DNA from: Chitinophaga japonensis
GTDB lineage: Bacteria > Bacteroidota > Bacteroidia > Chitinophagales > Chitinophagaceae
DNA: 64,000 nucleotides
Assembly (NCBI RefSeq): GCF_007830125.1
Contig: NZ_VLLG01000002.1
Coordinates: 444,985 to 508,984 of the forward strand
Reading direction: 5' to 3'
Below the pieces are notes generated by a model that was given only the letters and a program-made list of their open reading frames with translations, was not told where the DNA came from and searched no databases. The translations under genes and the position numbers were made by a program. Shown here one piece after another: positions 26,854-35,819 of this stretch. Numbering within the stretch: position 1 is the stretch's first letter; every line of letters begins with the position of its first letter.

Positions 26854-29800
26854 TTAGAATTTCAGGTTGGCCCCGAATGTATACTGGCGTATGGTGGGGT
26901 TGTTCAGGTTCACGCTCACCTGGCGCGTAGGCGCTGATACCTCCGATGACCCGGTGGGATTCACGGCCCCGCCATAGCCGTTGCCTTCCGGATCAGGCCC
27001 CAGCCCATCGCTTACAAAGGGGGAATAGATAATGAACGGGTTGGTAATGTTGGCATAAAAACGCAGCGAGCTGACATGCAGCTTTTTCAAAACGCCTTCC
27101 GGCAGGGAATAACCCAGGTTGATGCTCCTGCACTTGATGAATGACCCGTCCTGGTAAGCCAGGGTAGACCCGAAGTTCAGGCGGTCTGTACCGGCATCGG
27201 GCGCAGGGAATGCATTGGTAGGATTATCGCGCGTCCAGTAATCCAGCTTCAACTGGTTCACACGACCCTGGTTGAAGAAAGGAAAACCGTTGGCGCCGCC
27301 GTCTGCAGACAGGTAAGGCGCCAGCACCTTCATGCCCATCCTGGCATAGATCACCACGGACAGGTCAAAACCCTTGTAGCTGAAACGGTTGGTCAGGCCG
27401 CCTTCCCATTGCGGCTGGAAATTGCCGATGATCTGCCGGTCGTTGGCGTCGATGACACCGTTGCCGTCCACATCTTCCACCCTGATCTGCCCGGGATAGG
27501 CCCTGGGCGATGTTTGCGCGCCGGTAAGCCCTTTAGCGGAATCTTCCAGTTGCCAGATACCGATCTTTTTGTAGTCATAGATAACGGACAGCGGCTGTCC
27601 TACAAACCAGCCATTGGCTTTGTTGGCTACTTCAGCAGGAGTAGTCAGCTCGGTAATTTCCTCCCGGTTAAAAAAGAAGTTCACATCCGTGCTCCAGGTA
27701 AAGCCGCTCCGGGTATTGATATTCGTGCTGCTGACCATAATTTCCAGGCCCCGGCCCCTGGTTTTTCCCAGGTTCTGCACGGTAGCGTCGGCGCCATTGC
27801 TTTGCGGCAGGCTTACCGGCAGCAGGATGTCCTTGGTGCGCTGCTCATACACATCCACCGTACCGGTAATGCGGTTGTTGAACAGGCCGAAGTCCAGGCC
27901 AACGTCATACTGGGAGGTGGACTGCCAGGTAAGGGAAGGGTTGCGCACCTGGGTAACCAGGTAAGCCAACTGCTGCCCCTGCGTGCCCTGCCCAAAATTA
28001 TAGGTGGAGGCGGAAAGCGCTGCCAGCGTTTGATAGGCCGGCACGTTGCGGTTGCCGGAGATACCCCATCCGCCTCTCAGCTTCAGGTTAGAGATAAACG
28101 AAACGTTGCGCATAAACGCTTCTTCGGAAATATTCCATCCCAGGCCAAAAGCAGGATAGGTAAAATACTGGTGGCCGGGCGCCAGGGTGGAGGAGCCGTC
28201 CACGCGCACCGTGGCCGTTACCACGTAGCGGTTGTCATACGCATAGTTAATACGACCCATATAGGAAAGCAGCCCGGTTTCCACGAAGGTGCCTTCCCCT
28301 CTCGGCTGACCGGAGGCCAGGGCGAAGTTGGCGTTCTTGATATAGTCGGCCGGTACGCCGGTCACCTCGAAAGTGCTGCTCTGGCTGTGGTCCTTGTTCA
28401 CCTCGAACAGGGCGGTTACATCCAGCCGGTGCTTTTGTGCAAATGTTTTTTCGTAGTACAGCAGGTTTTGTATGTTGTACGCCCATGCCTCCCCGTTGTT
28501 GACCCGGGCATTGGAAGAGGCCTGCGTGGTGGCCGTATTGGTAAAGGTGAGCGGGCCGTTGTAGGCGTTCGCGTTCTCCTGCCGGTAGTCAAGGCCCACG
28601 TTTACCCGGTACCGCAGGCCGTCGGTTATCTGCAGCTCGCCATACAGGCTGTTAAAGGTTCTCAGCCGGCGCGTCCGGTCCAGGATGGCGTCTTTCTTGG
28701 TCATCAGTGTCAGCGGGCTGATAATAGCTGCGTCAATGGAGCCGGCCGCCGGTGTCAGGTTCACGCTGCCATCGGGCAGGTACGGAGCCGCCAGGGGCGT
28801 TAGCCGCACCAGCGTGCCCGGCACGCCGCCACCGCCCGGGGTGTTGGAATAAGACAAGGTATTGATCGTGTTCAACCCGATACGCAGCCGTTTCCCGATC
28901 CGGTGATCGATGGTGGCGCGCAGGTTATAGCGCTCAAATTTCTGGTTGGGGATAATGCCCCCTTCGCGGTAATAGCCGCCGCCCATGCCGTACTGGGTGG
29001 TTTCCGTGCCGCCGGACAGGCTAAGCTGGTGGCTGGTGGTAAACCCGTTCTGGTAGATCAGGTCCTGCCAGTCGGTAGAGATGCCGGCTGCCAGCGCATC
29101 TTTCTCGGCCTGCGTCAGCAGGTAGGAGGAGGTGCCGCCGCTGCCGGGCCAGTTGGAACGGTTATACGCAGCCGCATCTTCCTTGAACTGCGCGTATTCC
29201 TGCCCGTTCATCACTTTATACTTTCCCATCACGGACGAGATACCGTAGTAGCTGTCATAGCTGATCACCGGCCGGCCGGGCTTGCCGCGTTTGGTGGTGA
29301 TCAGGATCACGCCGCCGGCGCCTCTTGACCCGTAGATGGCGGTGGCGGAAGCGTCCTTCAATATCTCGAGGTTCGCAATATCATCCGGGTTCAGGTCATT
29401 GATGCTGCCGCCATAGGGAATACCGTCCAGCACCAGCAAGGGGCCGTCCAGCGCATCGCTGTTGCCCTGGGAATTGGTGATGGTACGGTTGCCGCGTATG
29501 CGGATCTGTCCGCCAACGCCCGGCGTAGCGCCGTTGCTGACGATGGATACGCCGGCCGTACGGCCTTTCAGTTGTGAAATAAGGTTGGGCGCGGGCACTT
29601 CTTTCAGGGTCTCGCTGCTCACGGAGGCAATGGCCCCGGTCACGTCGCGCCGTTTACTGGTGCCGTAACCTACCACCACTACTTCTTCCAGTCCCTTGCT
29701 GCCCATGCCCAGGGTAACGGGGATGTTGCTGCGGTTGTTGATGCTGATCTCCCGGGAAGTAAAGCCCACGGAAGAGATCAGCAGCACGCCGTTGCCCGGC

Positions 29801-30051
29801 GCGTTGAGCTTGAAAATGCCGTCTTCGTTGGTAACGGTGCCGGTGCTGGTACCTTTGATCACGATGGTGGCGCCCGGCACAGGCTGGCCGTTTTCATCGG
29901 TCACACGCCCGCCTACGGGGCCGCTGGTCTGTGACCAGGCATAGAATGGCAACAGGAAAAGCAGTGCGGCGCACCATACCGCTGCCATGCACGTTCTAAG
30001 TGGCACAGGGAAAGGGTATGCGTGCCGTGCAGGTCTGGTAAAATTTTTCAT
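26854..30051 (-). CDS. SusC-family TonB-dependent transporter without STN domain (GH67 locus)
   Basis: A 1065-residue protein with a signal peptide (about 1-41, FYAWSQ). The carboxypeptidase-regulatory-like domain follows at once (GGRVTDENGQPVPGATIVIK), then a plug with EVVVVGYGTSKRRDVTG and a barrel ending RQYTFGANLKF. There is no STN domain, and no sigma/FecR pair is nearby. A LacI-type regulator is divergent, and two operator-like palindromes lie in the gap. It likely imports glucuronoxylan oligosaccharides, inferred from the adjacent GH67 gene. Confidence 0.95.
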   Translation of the reverse strand: MKNFTRPARHAYPFPVPLRTCMAAVWCAALLFLLPFYAWSQTSGPVGGRVTDENGQPVPGATIVIKGTSTGTVTNEDGIFKLNAPGNGVLLISSVGFTSREISINNRSNIPVTLGMGSKGLEEVVVVGYGTSKRRDVTGAIASVSSETLKEVPAPNLISQLKGRTAGVSIVSNGATPGVGGQIRIRGNRTITNSQGNSDALDGPLLVLDGIPYGGSINDLNPDDIANLEILKDASATAIYGSRGAGGVILITTKRGKPGRPVISYDSYYGISSVMGKYKVMNGQEYAQFKEDAAAYNRSNWPGSGGTSSYLLTQAEKDALAAGISTDWQDLIYQNGFTTSHQLSLSGGTETTQYGMGGGYYREGGIIPNQKFERYNLRATIDHRIGKRLRIGLNTINTLSYSNTPGGGGVPGTLVRLTPLAAPYLPDGSVNLTPAAGSIDAAIISPLTLMTKKDAILDRTRRLRTFNSLYGELQITDGLRYRVNVGLDYRQENANAYNGPLTFTNTATTQASSNARVNNGEAWAYNIQNLLYYEKTFAQKHRLDVTALFEVNKDHSQSSTFEVTGVPADYIKNANFALASGQPRGEGTFVETGLLSYMGRINYAYDNRYVVTATVRVDGSSTLAPGHQYFTYPAFGLGWNISEEAFMRNVSFISNLKLRGGWGISGNRNVPAYQTLAALSASTYNFGQGTQGQQLAYLVTQVRNPSLTWQSTSQYDVGLDFGLFNNRITGTVDVYEQRTKDILLPVSLPQSNGADATVQNLGKTRGRGLEIMVSSTNINTRSGFTWSTDVNFFFNREEITELTTPAEVANKANGWFVGQPLSVIYDYKKIGIWQLEDSAKGLTGAQTSPRAYPGQIRVEDVDGNGVIDANDRQIIGNFQPQWEGGLTNRFSYKGFDLSVVIYARMGMKVLAPYLSADGGANGFPFFNQGRVNQLKLDYWTRDNPTNAFPAPDAGTDRLNFGSTLAYQDGSFIKCRSINLGYSLPEGVLKKLHVSSLRFYANITNPFIIYSPFVSDGLGPDPEGNGYGGAVNPTGSSEVSAPTRQVSVNLNNPTIRQYTFGANLKF

Positions 30052-30126
30052 AACATGTTCATTTTTAAGTGGAATATGCTGTACGTGGTATCGGAATCCT
30101 TGACTAAAGTAGGAATATTATTCAAA

Positions 30127-30144
30127 AATGTAACCGATTACATT
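30127..30144. promoter_or_regulatory. LacI-type operator 1
   Basis: AATGTAACCGATTACATT has perfect 7-bp arms (AATGTAA / TTACATT) around a central C-CG-A, the layout of LacI-family operators. It lies 76 bases upstream of the susC start. On the minus strand it falls between a possible -33 (TTG, complement of 30154-30156) and a -7-like CATTTTTG (complement of 30123-30130), with 23 bases between them. It is therefore placed to block or modulate susC transcription. The likely binder is the divergent LacI-family protein. Confidence 0.72.
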
Positions 30145-30183
30145 ACTTTTTTACAAAAATATTCTATTACCTTTATCTGGCGT

Positions 30184-30201
30184 CATGTAACCGATTGTAT
30201 T
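30184..30201. promoter_or_regulatory. LacI-type operator 2
   Basis: CATGTAACCGATTGTATT shares 15 of 18 bases with operator 1, starts 57 bases from it, and has the same ATGTAACCGATT core. Its left half is conserved and its right half is degenerate. It overlaps the TTG of the proposed promoter of the regulator gene, so it could give autoregulation, or looping with operator 1. Confidence 0.65.
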
Positions 30202-30224
30202 AATAGAGTACGGGAAGACTTTTG
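30195..30224 (+). promoter_or_regulatory. Candidate promoter of the LacI-family regulator operon
   Basis: TTG at 30195-30197 and GACTTTTG at 30217-30224 are separated by 19 bases. This matches the Bacteroidota promoter pattern TTG-N19-TAnnTTTG with one mismatch in the -7 box. Transcription would begin near 30230, about 30 bases before the ATG at 30260. The -33 element lies inside operator 2. Confidence 0.5.
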
Positions 30225-30259
30225 TAACTTATGGGCTATGACGAGGTAAACGTTAACAG

Positions 30260-31282
30260 ATGAATAAAGACAAAGAAGTCACTATCTACGATCTGGCGGA
30301 GAAACTCAATATTTCCGTTGCCACCGTGAGCCGGGCGCTGAAAGATGACCCTGTCGTGAGCAAAAAGACCCGGAAAAAGATCTATGACCTGGCCGAGGAA
30401 ATGGGCTACCGCTCCAATCATTTTGCCAGGAACCTGCGCAACCAGCGCACCGATACCATCGGGGTGATCGTGCCGCGGCTCAACAGCTATTTCATGTCTA
30501 CCATTATTGCGGGCATCGAGCAGGTAGCCAACAGCCAGGGCTATAACCTGATCATCAGCCAATCGTCAGAGTCCGCAGAAAAAGAAGTACGGAGCGCCCG
30601 CACCATGTTCAACAACCGGGTAGACGGGCTGCTGGTATCCCTGGCCTACGACTCGGATAACCTGGATCATTTCAGCTCCTTCTTTAAAAAGGATATTCCC
30701 CTGCTGTTCTTTGACCGCGTGGCCGAACACGAAAATGTGACCAGTGTGTGCATTGACAACCGCAGGGCTGCTTTTGAGGCTACCCGGCACCTGGTAGAGC
30801 GGGGCTGCAAACGTATTGTGCATATTACCGCCCGCAGCAACCGGAACGTATATACGGACCGCCTGCAGGGCTACCGGCAGGCTTTGCAGGAGCACGGGCT
30901 GCCCTTTGACGAAAGCATGGTCATGTATAATAACCTCAGCCAGGAAGCCGGGTACACCGCCGCCGCGGAAATACTGGCCATGCCGGTGCTGCCCGACGGC
31001 GTTTTTGTGGCCAATGACAACTGCGCGGCCAGTTGCATGATAGGCCTGAAGAAAAAAGGCATCGCCATACCGGCGGACATTGCCTTTGTGGGCTTCAACA
31101 ACGACCCTGTTTCCACGGTAGTTGAGCCCAACCTGACCACGATCAATTATCCCGGTTATGAAATGGGCGAAGTGGCTGCACGCCACCTCATCAACCACCT
31201 GAACGGAGCAGCGCTGATAACGGCTACCAATACCATCCTGCTGCGCTCAGAGCTGATCATCCGCGAATCATCCCTGCGATAA
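30260..31282 (+). CDS. LacI/GalR-family transcriptional regulator
   Basis: A 340-residue protein. The LacI helix-turn-helix is at about residues 8-31 (TIYDLAEKLNISVATVSRAL), followed by the hinge and a periplasmic-binding-protein-like sensor domain (GVIVPRLNSYFMSTIIAGIE near 73; FVANDNCAASCMIGLKKKG near 250; DIAFVGFNNDPVSTVVEPNL near 273). It should bind the two palindromes upstream and respond to a sugar from glucuronoxylan breakdown. Only 26 bases separate it from the GH67 gene, so regulator, glucuronidase and SDR look like one operon that it also controls. Confidence 0.95.
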   Translation: MNKDKEVTIYDLAEKLNISVATVSRALKDDPVVSKKTRKKIYDLAEEMGYRSNHFARNLRNQRTDTIGVIVPRLNSYFMSTIIAGIEQVANSQGYNLIISQSSESAEKEVRSARTMFNNRVDGLLVSLAYDSDNLDHFSSFFKKDIPLLFFDRVAEHENVTSVCIDNRRAAFEATRHLVERGCKRIVHITARSNRNVYTDRLQGYRQALQEHGLPFDESMVMYNNLSQEAGYTAAAEILAMPVLPDGVFVANDNCAASCMIGLKKKGIAIPADIAFVGFNNDPVSTVVEPNLTTINYPGYEMGEVAARHLINHLNGAALITATNTILLRSELIIRESSLR

Positions 31283-31308
31283 AGCCGGACAAAACCATCT
31301 CTCACGTT

Positions 31309-33450
31309 ATGCGAAAACTGTTTTTACTGCTATTACTTTCCATCGCTGCCAGATCACTGCAGGCCGAAGACGGCTACGAGCTATGGCTGCGCTATCACCG
31401 TATTACAGGCAAGGCCCTGCTGCAGGATTACCGGGATGCCATATCCGGTATATACATTCCCGTTAGTACGCCGGTGTCTACTGCTGCCAGGGAGGAGCTG
31501 CAAAAGGCCCTGCCCGCATTGCTGGATAAAGCCGTGCCCCTGCAGCAGCAGGCGCAGGCCGGGTCTGTAATAGCCGCCACGCCGGCGCAGTGGCCCGCTA
31601 TCAATTCCCTGGTGCCGGCCGCCTCCCTGCAGCAGGCCGGCGCGGAGGGCTTCTGCATTTATACCACTACCGGAGCAGATAAAAAGATCATTATTACCGG
31701 CAACACGGATGCCGGGGTACTATACGGCGTATTCCACTTCCTGCGCCTGCTGCAAACGCAGCAGCCCATACAGCAGCTCAGCATAGTAAGCGCGCCCAAA
31801 GTGCGCTACCGCCTGCTCAACCACTGGGATAACCTTACCCGTACGGTGGAGCGCGGCTATGCCGGCATGTCCATCTGGGACTGGCACCGGCTGCCCGGCT
31901 ACATCGACCGGCGGTATAAGGATTATGCCCGCGCCAATGCTTCTATCGGCATCAACGGCACGGTGCTGAACAATGTAAACGCCAATGCCACCATTCTTTC
32001 CAAACCTTACCTGGAAAAAGTGGCGGCGCTGGCCGGCGTGTTCCGCCCCTATGGCATCCGGGTATACCTTTCCGCCCGTTTCAGCGCGCCTATTGAAATT
32101 GGCGGCCTGAAAACCGCCGACCCGCTGGACCCGCAGGTACAGCAATGGTGGAAAGAAAAAGTAAAGGAGATCTACCACTATATACCGGATTTCGGGGGCT
32201 TCCTGGTAAAGGCCAATTCCGAAGGACAGCCCGGCCCCCAGAACTACGGCCGCTCCCATGCAGACGGGGCCAATATGCTGGCGGATGCGCTGGCGCCCTA
32301 CAAAGGCATCGTGATGTGGCGCGCTTTTGTATACGACAGCAAAGGGGATGAGGACCGTTTCAAACAGGCATACGATGAGTTCAAACCACTGGACGGGCGC
32401 TTCCATGATAATGTGGTGGTGCAGGTAAAGAACGGCCCAATCGACTTCCAGCCCCGGGAGCCTTTTCACCCGCTCTTTGGGGCCATGCCGCACACGCCGC
32501 TCATGCTGGAGCTGCAGCTTACCCAGGAATACCTGGGCTTTGCCACGCACCTGGTATACCTCTCCCCCCTGTTCAAAGAAGTGCTGGAAGCAGATACCCA
32601 TGCCAAAGGTCCCGGCTCCACCGTGGCCAAAGTGATAGACGGCTCCCTGGAAGGACATGCCATTTCCGGCATGGCGGGTGTGTCCAACATCGGCAGCGAC
32701 CGCAACTGGACCGGCCACCTCTTTGGCCAGGCCAACTGGTATGCGCTGGGCCGGCTGGCCTGGGACCACACGCTTACATCCGCACAGGTAGCGGACGAGT
32801 GGCTCCGGCAAACCTTTACCAACGATGCCCGTTTTGTAACACCCGTTCAGCAAATGATGCTGGCTTCCCGCGAAACGCTGGTCAACTACATGACGCCGCT
32901 GGGCCTGCACCACATCATGGGCTACGGCCATCACTACGGCCCTGCGCCCTGGTACGACAAGGCCCCCCGTGCGGACTGGAACCCGGTGTATTTTCACCGG
33001 GCGGACAGCACGGGCATCGGCTTTGACCGTACGGCGTCGGGCAGTAATGCCCTGGCGCAGTACGCACCGGCTGTACGGAAGCAATGGGAAAACATGCGCA
33101 CCTGCCCGGAAGCGTACCTGCTGTGGTTCCACCATGTGCCCTGGCAGTACAGGCTACCATCCGGCCGCACGCTCTGGGAAGAGCTGTGCTATAAATACCA
33201 GGCCGGCGTACAGGGCGTGCAGCAAATGGCGGACACCTGGCAGCAGGTAAGCCCCTATATTGATGAAGAAAGAGCGGAGCAGGTAAGGATGCTGCTGGCT
33301 ATTCAATTGGAAGAAGCAGCCTGGTGGCGGGATGCCTGCCTGGCCTATTTCCGGACCTTTGCCAAATTGCCGCTGCCCCAAGGCGTACCGGCGCCGGCAC
33401 ATACACTGGAATATTACCGGGAACTGCGATTCCCCTATGCGCCGCATTAA
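31309..33450 (+). CDS. aguA: Alpha-glucuronidase, GH67
   Basis: A 713-residue protein with a signal peptide (about 1-19, SLQAE), of normal GH67 length. The motifs around the active site are intact: Glu305 in KANSEGQPGP (general acid by spacing to characterised members), and Asp379 in NGPIDFQPREP with Glu407 in ELQLTQEY as the two carboxylates of the base. HHIMGYGHHYGPAPW lies further on. GH67 enzymes remove 4-O-methyl-glucuronic acid from the non-reducing end of xylo-oligosaccharides, in the periplasm here. It lies between the LacI regulator and an SDR, opposite a SusCD pair. Confidence 0.96.
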   Translation: MRKLFLLLLLSIAARSLQAEDGYELWLRYHRITGKALLQDYRDAISGIYIPVSTPVSTAAREELQKALPALLDKAVPLQQQAQAGSVIAATPAQWPAINSLVPAASLQQAGAEGFCIYTTTGADKKIIITGNTDAGVLYGVFHFLRLLQTQQPIQQLSIVSAPKVRYRLLNHWDNLTRTVERGYAGMSIWDWHRLPGYIDRRYKDYARANASIGINGTVLNNVNANATILSKPYLEKVAALAGVFRPYGIRVYLSARFSAPIEIGGLKTADPLDPQVQQWWKEKVKEIYHYIPDFGGFLVKANSEGQPGPQNYGRSHADGANMLADALAPYKGIVMWRAFVYDSKGDEDRFKQAYDEFKPLDGRFHDNVVVQVKNGPIDFQPREPFHPLFGAMPHTPLMLELQLTQEYLGFATHLVYLSPLFKEVLEADTHAKGPGSTVAKVIDGSLEGHAISGMAGVSNIGSDRNWTGHLFGQANWYALGRLAWDHTLTSAQVADEWLRQTFTNDARFVTPVQQMMLASRETLVNYMTPLGLHHIMGYGHHYGPAPWYDKAPRADWNPVYFHRADSTGIGFDRTASGSNALAQYAPAVRKQWENMRTCPEAYLLWFHHVPWQYRLPSGRTLWEELCYKYQAGVQGVQQMADTWQQVSPYIDEERAEQVRMLLAIQLEEAAWWRDACLAYFRTFAKLPLPQGVPAPAHTLEYYRELRFPYAPH

Positions 33451-33471
33451 CATCCGTAACCATATAACACC

Positions 33472-34221
33472 ATGCAAGAGAAAAATACAAAACTGGCGAT
33501 CGTAACAGGCGGAGGCTCCGGCATAGGACTGGCTATTACTGAAAAATTCGTGGCGCACAACATCCGTACCATCATCATTGGCAGGGACCGGCAAAAGCTG
33601 GACGCCGCCAAAGACCGGCTGGGAGCGCTGTGCATCCCGGTAGCTGCCGACCTGTCGGACCTGGGCGCCATACCGGCGCTGGTGCAGGATATCACCACCC
33701 GTTACGGCAGGATAGACATACTGGTGAACAACGCCGGCATCAACCTGAAAAAGCCCTTCACCGAAGTAACGGACCAGGAGTTCCAGCAAATACTGCTTAC
33801 CAACCTGACGGCCGTTTTCGCGCTGTCGCGTGAAGTGGTGAAGCAGATGGCGCATAGCGGAAGCGGCGCCATTATCAACATCAGCTCCATGGCCGCACAG
33901 TACGGCATTCCTAAAGTGATCGCCTATACGGCTTCCAAATCCGCCATCGAAGGCATGACCAAAGCCATGGCGGTGGAGCTGTCGCCACAGGGCATACGGG
34001 TGAATTGTATTGCGCCCGGCTTTATCGCTACCGATATGTCGGCCAAAGCGCTGGACAACGATCCGGAAAGAAAACAGAAAGTACTGTCCCGCACGCCCAT
34101 GGGCATGCTGGGCGCGCCGGCCGATATTGGCGACGCCGCCCTTTTCCTGGCCGGCGATGCAGCCCGTTACATTACCGGGGTAGTGCTGCCGGTGGACGGC
34201 GGTAACTCCATCGGGTTTTAA
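33472..34221 (+). CDS. Short-chain dehydrogenase/reductase (SDR)
   Basis: A 249-residue classical SDR. The cofactor motif TGGGSGIG is at 12-19, NNAG at 86-89, and the catalytic residues are Asn111, Ser138/139, Tyr152 and Lys156 (YTASK). The end is GVVLPVDGGNSIGF. It resembles the sugar-acid dehydrogenase branch (gluconate 5-dehydrogenase / KduD-like), but the family is too broad to name a substrate. It follows the GH67 gene by 21 bases, so a role in handling the released glucuronate or xylose is an inference from position. It converges with the bestrophin gene with 5 bases between stops. Confidence 0.92.
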   Translation: MQEKNTKLAIVTGGGSGIGLAITEKFVAHNIRTIIIGRDRQKLDAAKDRLGALCIPVAADLSDLGAIPALVQDITTRYGRIDILVNNAGINLKKPFTEVTDQEFQQILLTNLTAVFALSREVVKQMAHSGSGAIINISSMAAQYGIPKVIAYTASKSAIEGMTKAMAVELSPQGIRVNCIAPGFIATDMSAKALDNDPERKQKVLSRTPMGMLGAPADIGDAALFLAGDAARYITGVVLPVDGGNSIGF

Positions 34222-34226
34222 TGCCT

Positions 34227-35237
34227 TTACATCAGGATATTATTGACAGGCTGCAGGGCGGGCGGTATTTCCGGCTCGTCCAGCATTTCCCGGAGATCAA
34301 TTTCTATAGTGCGGCTCATGGCGGTAATGGGAATGTCGTTGGGACTGCCCTCAAACGGGTTTTCCGTACTTTCCCCTATCCGCTCCAGCGTCATGAACAC
34401 CCAGGTGACCAGTACGCTGAAAGGCACTGTCAGCCATACCATGTATTCGCCCAGCTTGTTGAACTCGCTAAGCATGCCAAAAGGCACCATGCATACGAAC
34501 AGGCGGATGAAGAACAGGTTGACAGTTGCAAATTGCCGGGGATAAGGGAAGTTCTTGATCCGCTCGCACTTCCCCTGCTGCTCATAAAAATCCTGCAACA
34601 TCCTTTCCAGCTCCACCAGCCGGTAGGTATCCAGCCAGCCGTCCTTTGCCAGCGCCTTGAGCTGCGCAGACTGCAGGGCGATGAGGTGGGTAGCCCGGTT
34701 CTTCTTGCCCAGCACGTACTGCAGGTCTTCCGGCGACAGGTACGGCTTTAATTCTTCCTCCATTTTTGTATGCCATTCCGCCACATAATAGTGGCGGGCA
34801 TATTCCCGGTTATAGCTCCTGGTAAAGATGTTCTCCCAGCTTCTTTTTTCCCGTAGCTGGAACCGCAGGGCCGTGAACCAGGCCATATGCCGGTAGATCA
34901 ACTGCCGGTGCACCAGCGCCAGCGTTTCCGGGGACGCCTGCGCATGGCCCACCAGGTCCCTGGCCATTATGCCCCAGGTCCGGCTGCTGTTCACGATAGC
35001 TCCCCATATCTTCCGGGCCTCCCAGGCGCGGGCGTAGGTAGCATTGTTCCGGAAACCGGTTATAAAAGCAGCGGCGGTGCCCAGCAGGGCCACCGGCACC
35101 CAGGTAATGGCCAGCCATTTCACGTCCCATATGGCGTATAAGGCGGTAGGAATAACGGCCAGCAGCACCAGCCAGTAAATGCTTTTGCGGGTCCATACCA
35201 GCATTTCTTTTACAGTGTAATGTCGTCCTGTGTGCAT
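34227..35237 (-). CDS. Bestrophin-family (UPF0187) membrane channel
   Basis: A 336-residue membrane protein. The first hydrophobic segments lie at about 17-60 (YWLVLLAVIPTALYAIWDVK, WLAITWVPVALLGTAAAFITGFRNNATYARAWEARKIW) and a second pair at about 225-275 (FATVNLFFIRLFVCMVPFGM, VWLTVPFSVLVTWVFMTLERIGE). The stretch FRNNATYARAWEARK and the end GESTENPFEGSPNDIPI are family signatures. Bacterial bestrophins are pentameric ion channels, mostly anion- or cation-selective. It begins 2 bases after a methyltransferase gene on the same strand. Confidence 0.92.
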   Translation of the reverse strand: MHTGRHYTVKEMLVWTRKSIYWLVLLAVIPTALYAIWDVKWLAITWVPVALLGTAAAFITGFRNNATYARAWEARKIWGAIVNSSRTWGIMARDLVGHAQASPETLALVHRQLIYRHMAWFTALRFQLREKRSWENIFTRSYNREYARHYYVAEWHTKMEEELKPYLSPEDLQYVLGKKNRATHLIALQSAQLKALAKDGWLDTYRLVELERMLQDFYEQQGKCERIKNFPYPRQFATVNLFFIRLFVCMVPFGMLSEFNKLGEYMVWLTVPFSVLVTWVFMTLERIGESTENPFEGSPNDIPITAMSRTIEIDLREMLDEPEIPPALQPVNNILM

Positions 35238-35239
35238 AG

Positions 35240-35773
35240 CTAATTTTTATGGTCAGGAGAAGTGATCAGCACAGCATAGAGATTGGCCCGCCCATAGACG
35301 GAAGGCCGCTCCTGCAGGCGGGTAATGGCCGTATACCCCTCCCGGCTGAACAGCCGGATCAGCTTCAGGTAGCTCAGGGGATAGGGCACCCAGCGGTTCG
35401 CCTGGTCCGTATCATATTCCACCACCAGGAAATGGCCGCCGGGCTTCAGGTAGCGGCCAGCCTTGCGGATAAAACCCGGCTGGTCGCTCACATAATGCAG
35501 GGAATTCGCCATCAGGATACCATCCAGGTCCTGCAGCGGCCACTCATTGGCCACAAAGTCCAGTTGCAGGGTCCGTATGGAGGCCTTGCTGGTAACGGGC
35601 TGTATATCGACCGGCTCCCGGTCAATAGCGTGCACAACGCCGCCCGGCGCCAGCAGGCGGGCCAGGGCCTGGGAAAACAGCCCGCTGCCACAGCCCAGGT
35701 CCGCCCAGGCGGCGTGGTAGGGTTGTGAAAGGCTGTCGTGCTGTATCAGTGCGATTGCTTCCTGTAATTCCAT
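35240..35773 (-). CDS. Class I SAM-dependent methyltransferase
   Basis: A 177-residue protein from the ATG at 35773; the open frame runs on to 35992 across the divergent dusB start, so the shorter form is preferred. The SAM motif ADLGCGSGLFSQAL is at about 24-37, with the second motif VVHAIDREP near 46. LMANSLHYVSDQ and the late YLKPGGHFLVVEYD strand are typical of methyltransferase_11/25 folds. The target is unknown. Its start is only 46 bases from dusB, which is divergent, so both promoters must lie within or near that gap. Confidence 0.85.
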   Translation of the reverse strand: MELQEAIALIQHDSLSQPYHAAWADLGCGSGLFSQALARLLAPGGVVHAIDREPVDIQPVTSKASIRTLQLDFVANEWPLQDLDGILMANSLHYVSDQPGFIRKAGRYLKPGGHFLVVEYDTDQANRWVPYPLSYLKLIRLFSREGYTAITRLQERPSVYGRANLYAVLITSPDHKN

Positions 35774-35819
35774 TTGCTGAAAAATCGGTAACTTGCGCGG
35801 GAATTTACAAATTATTGAT

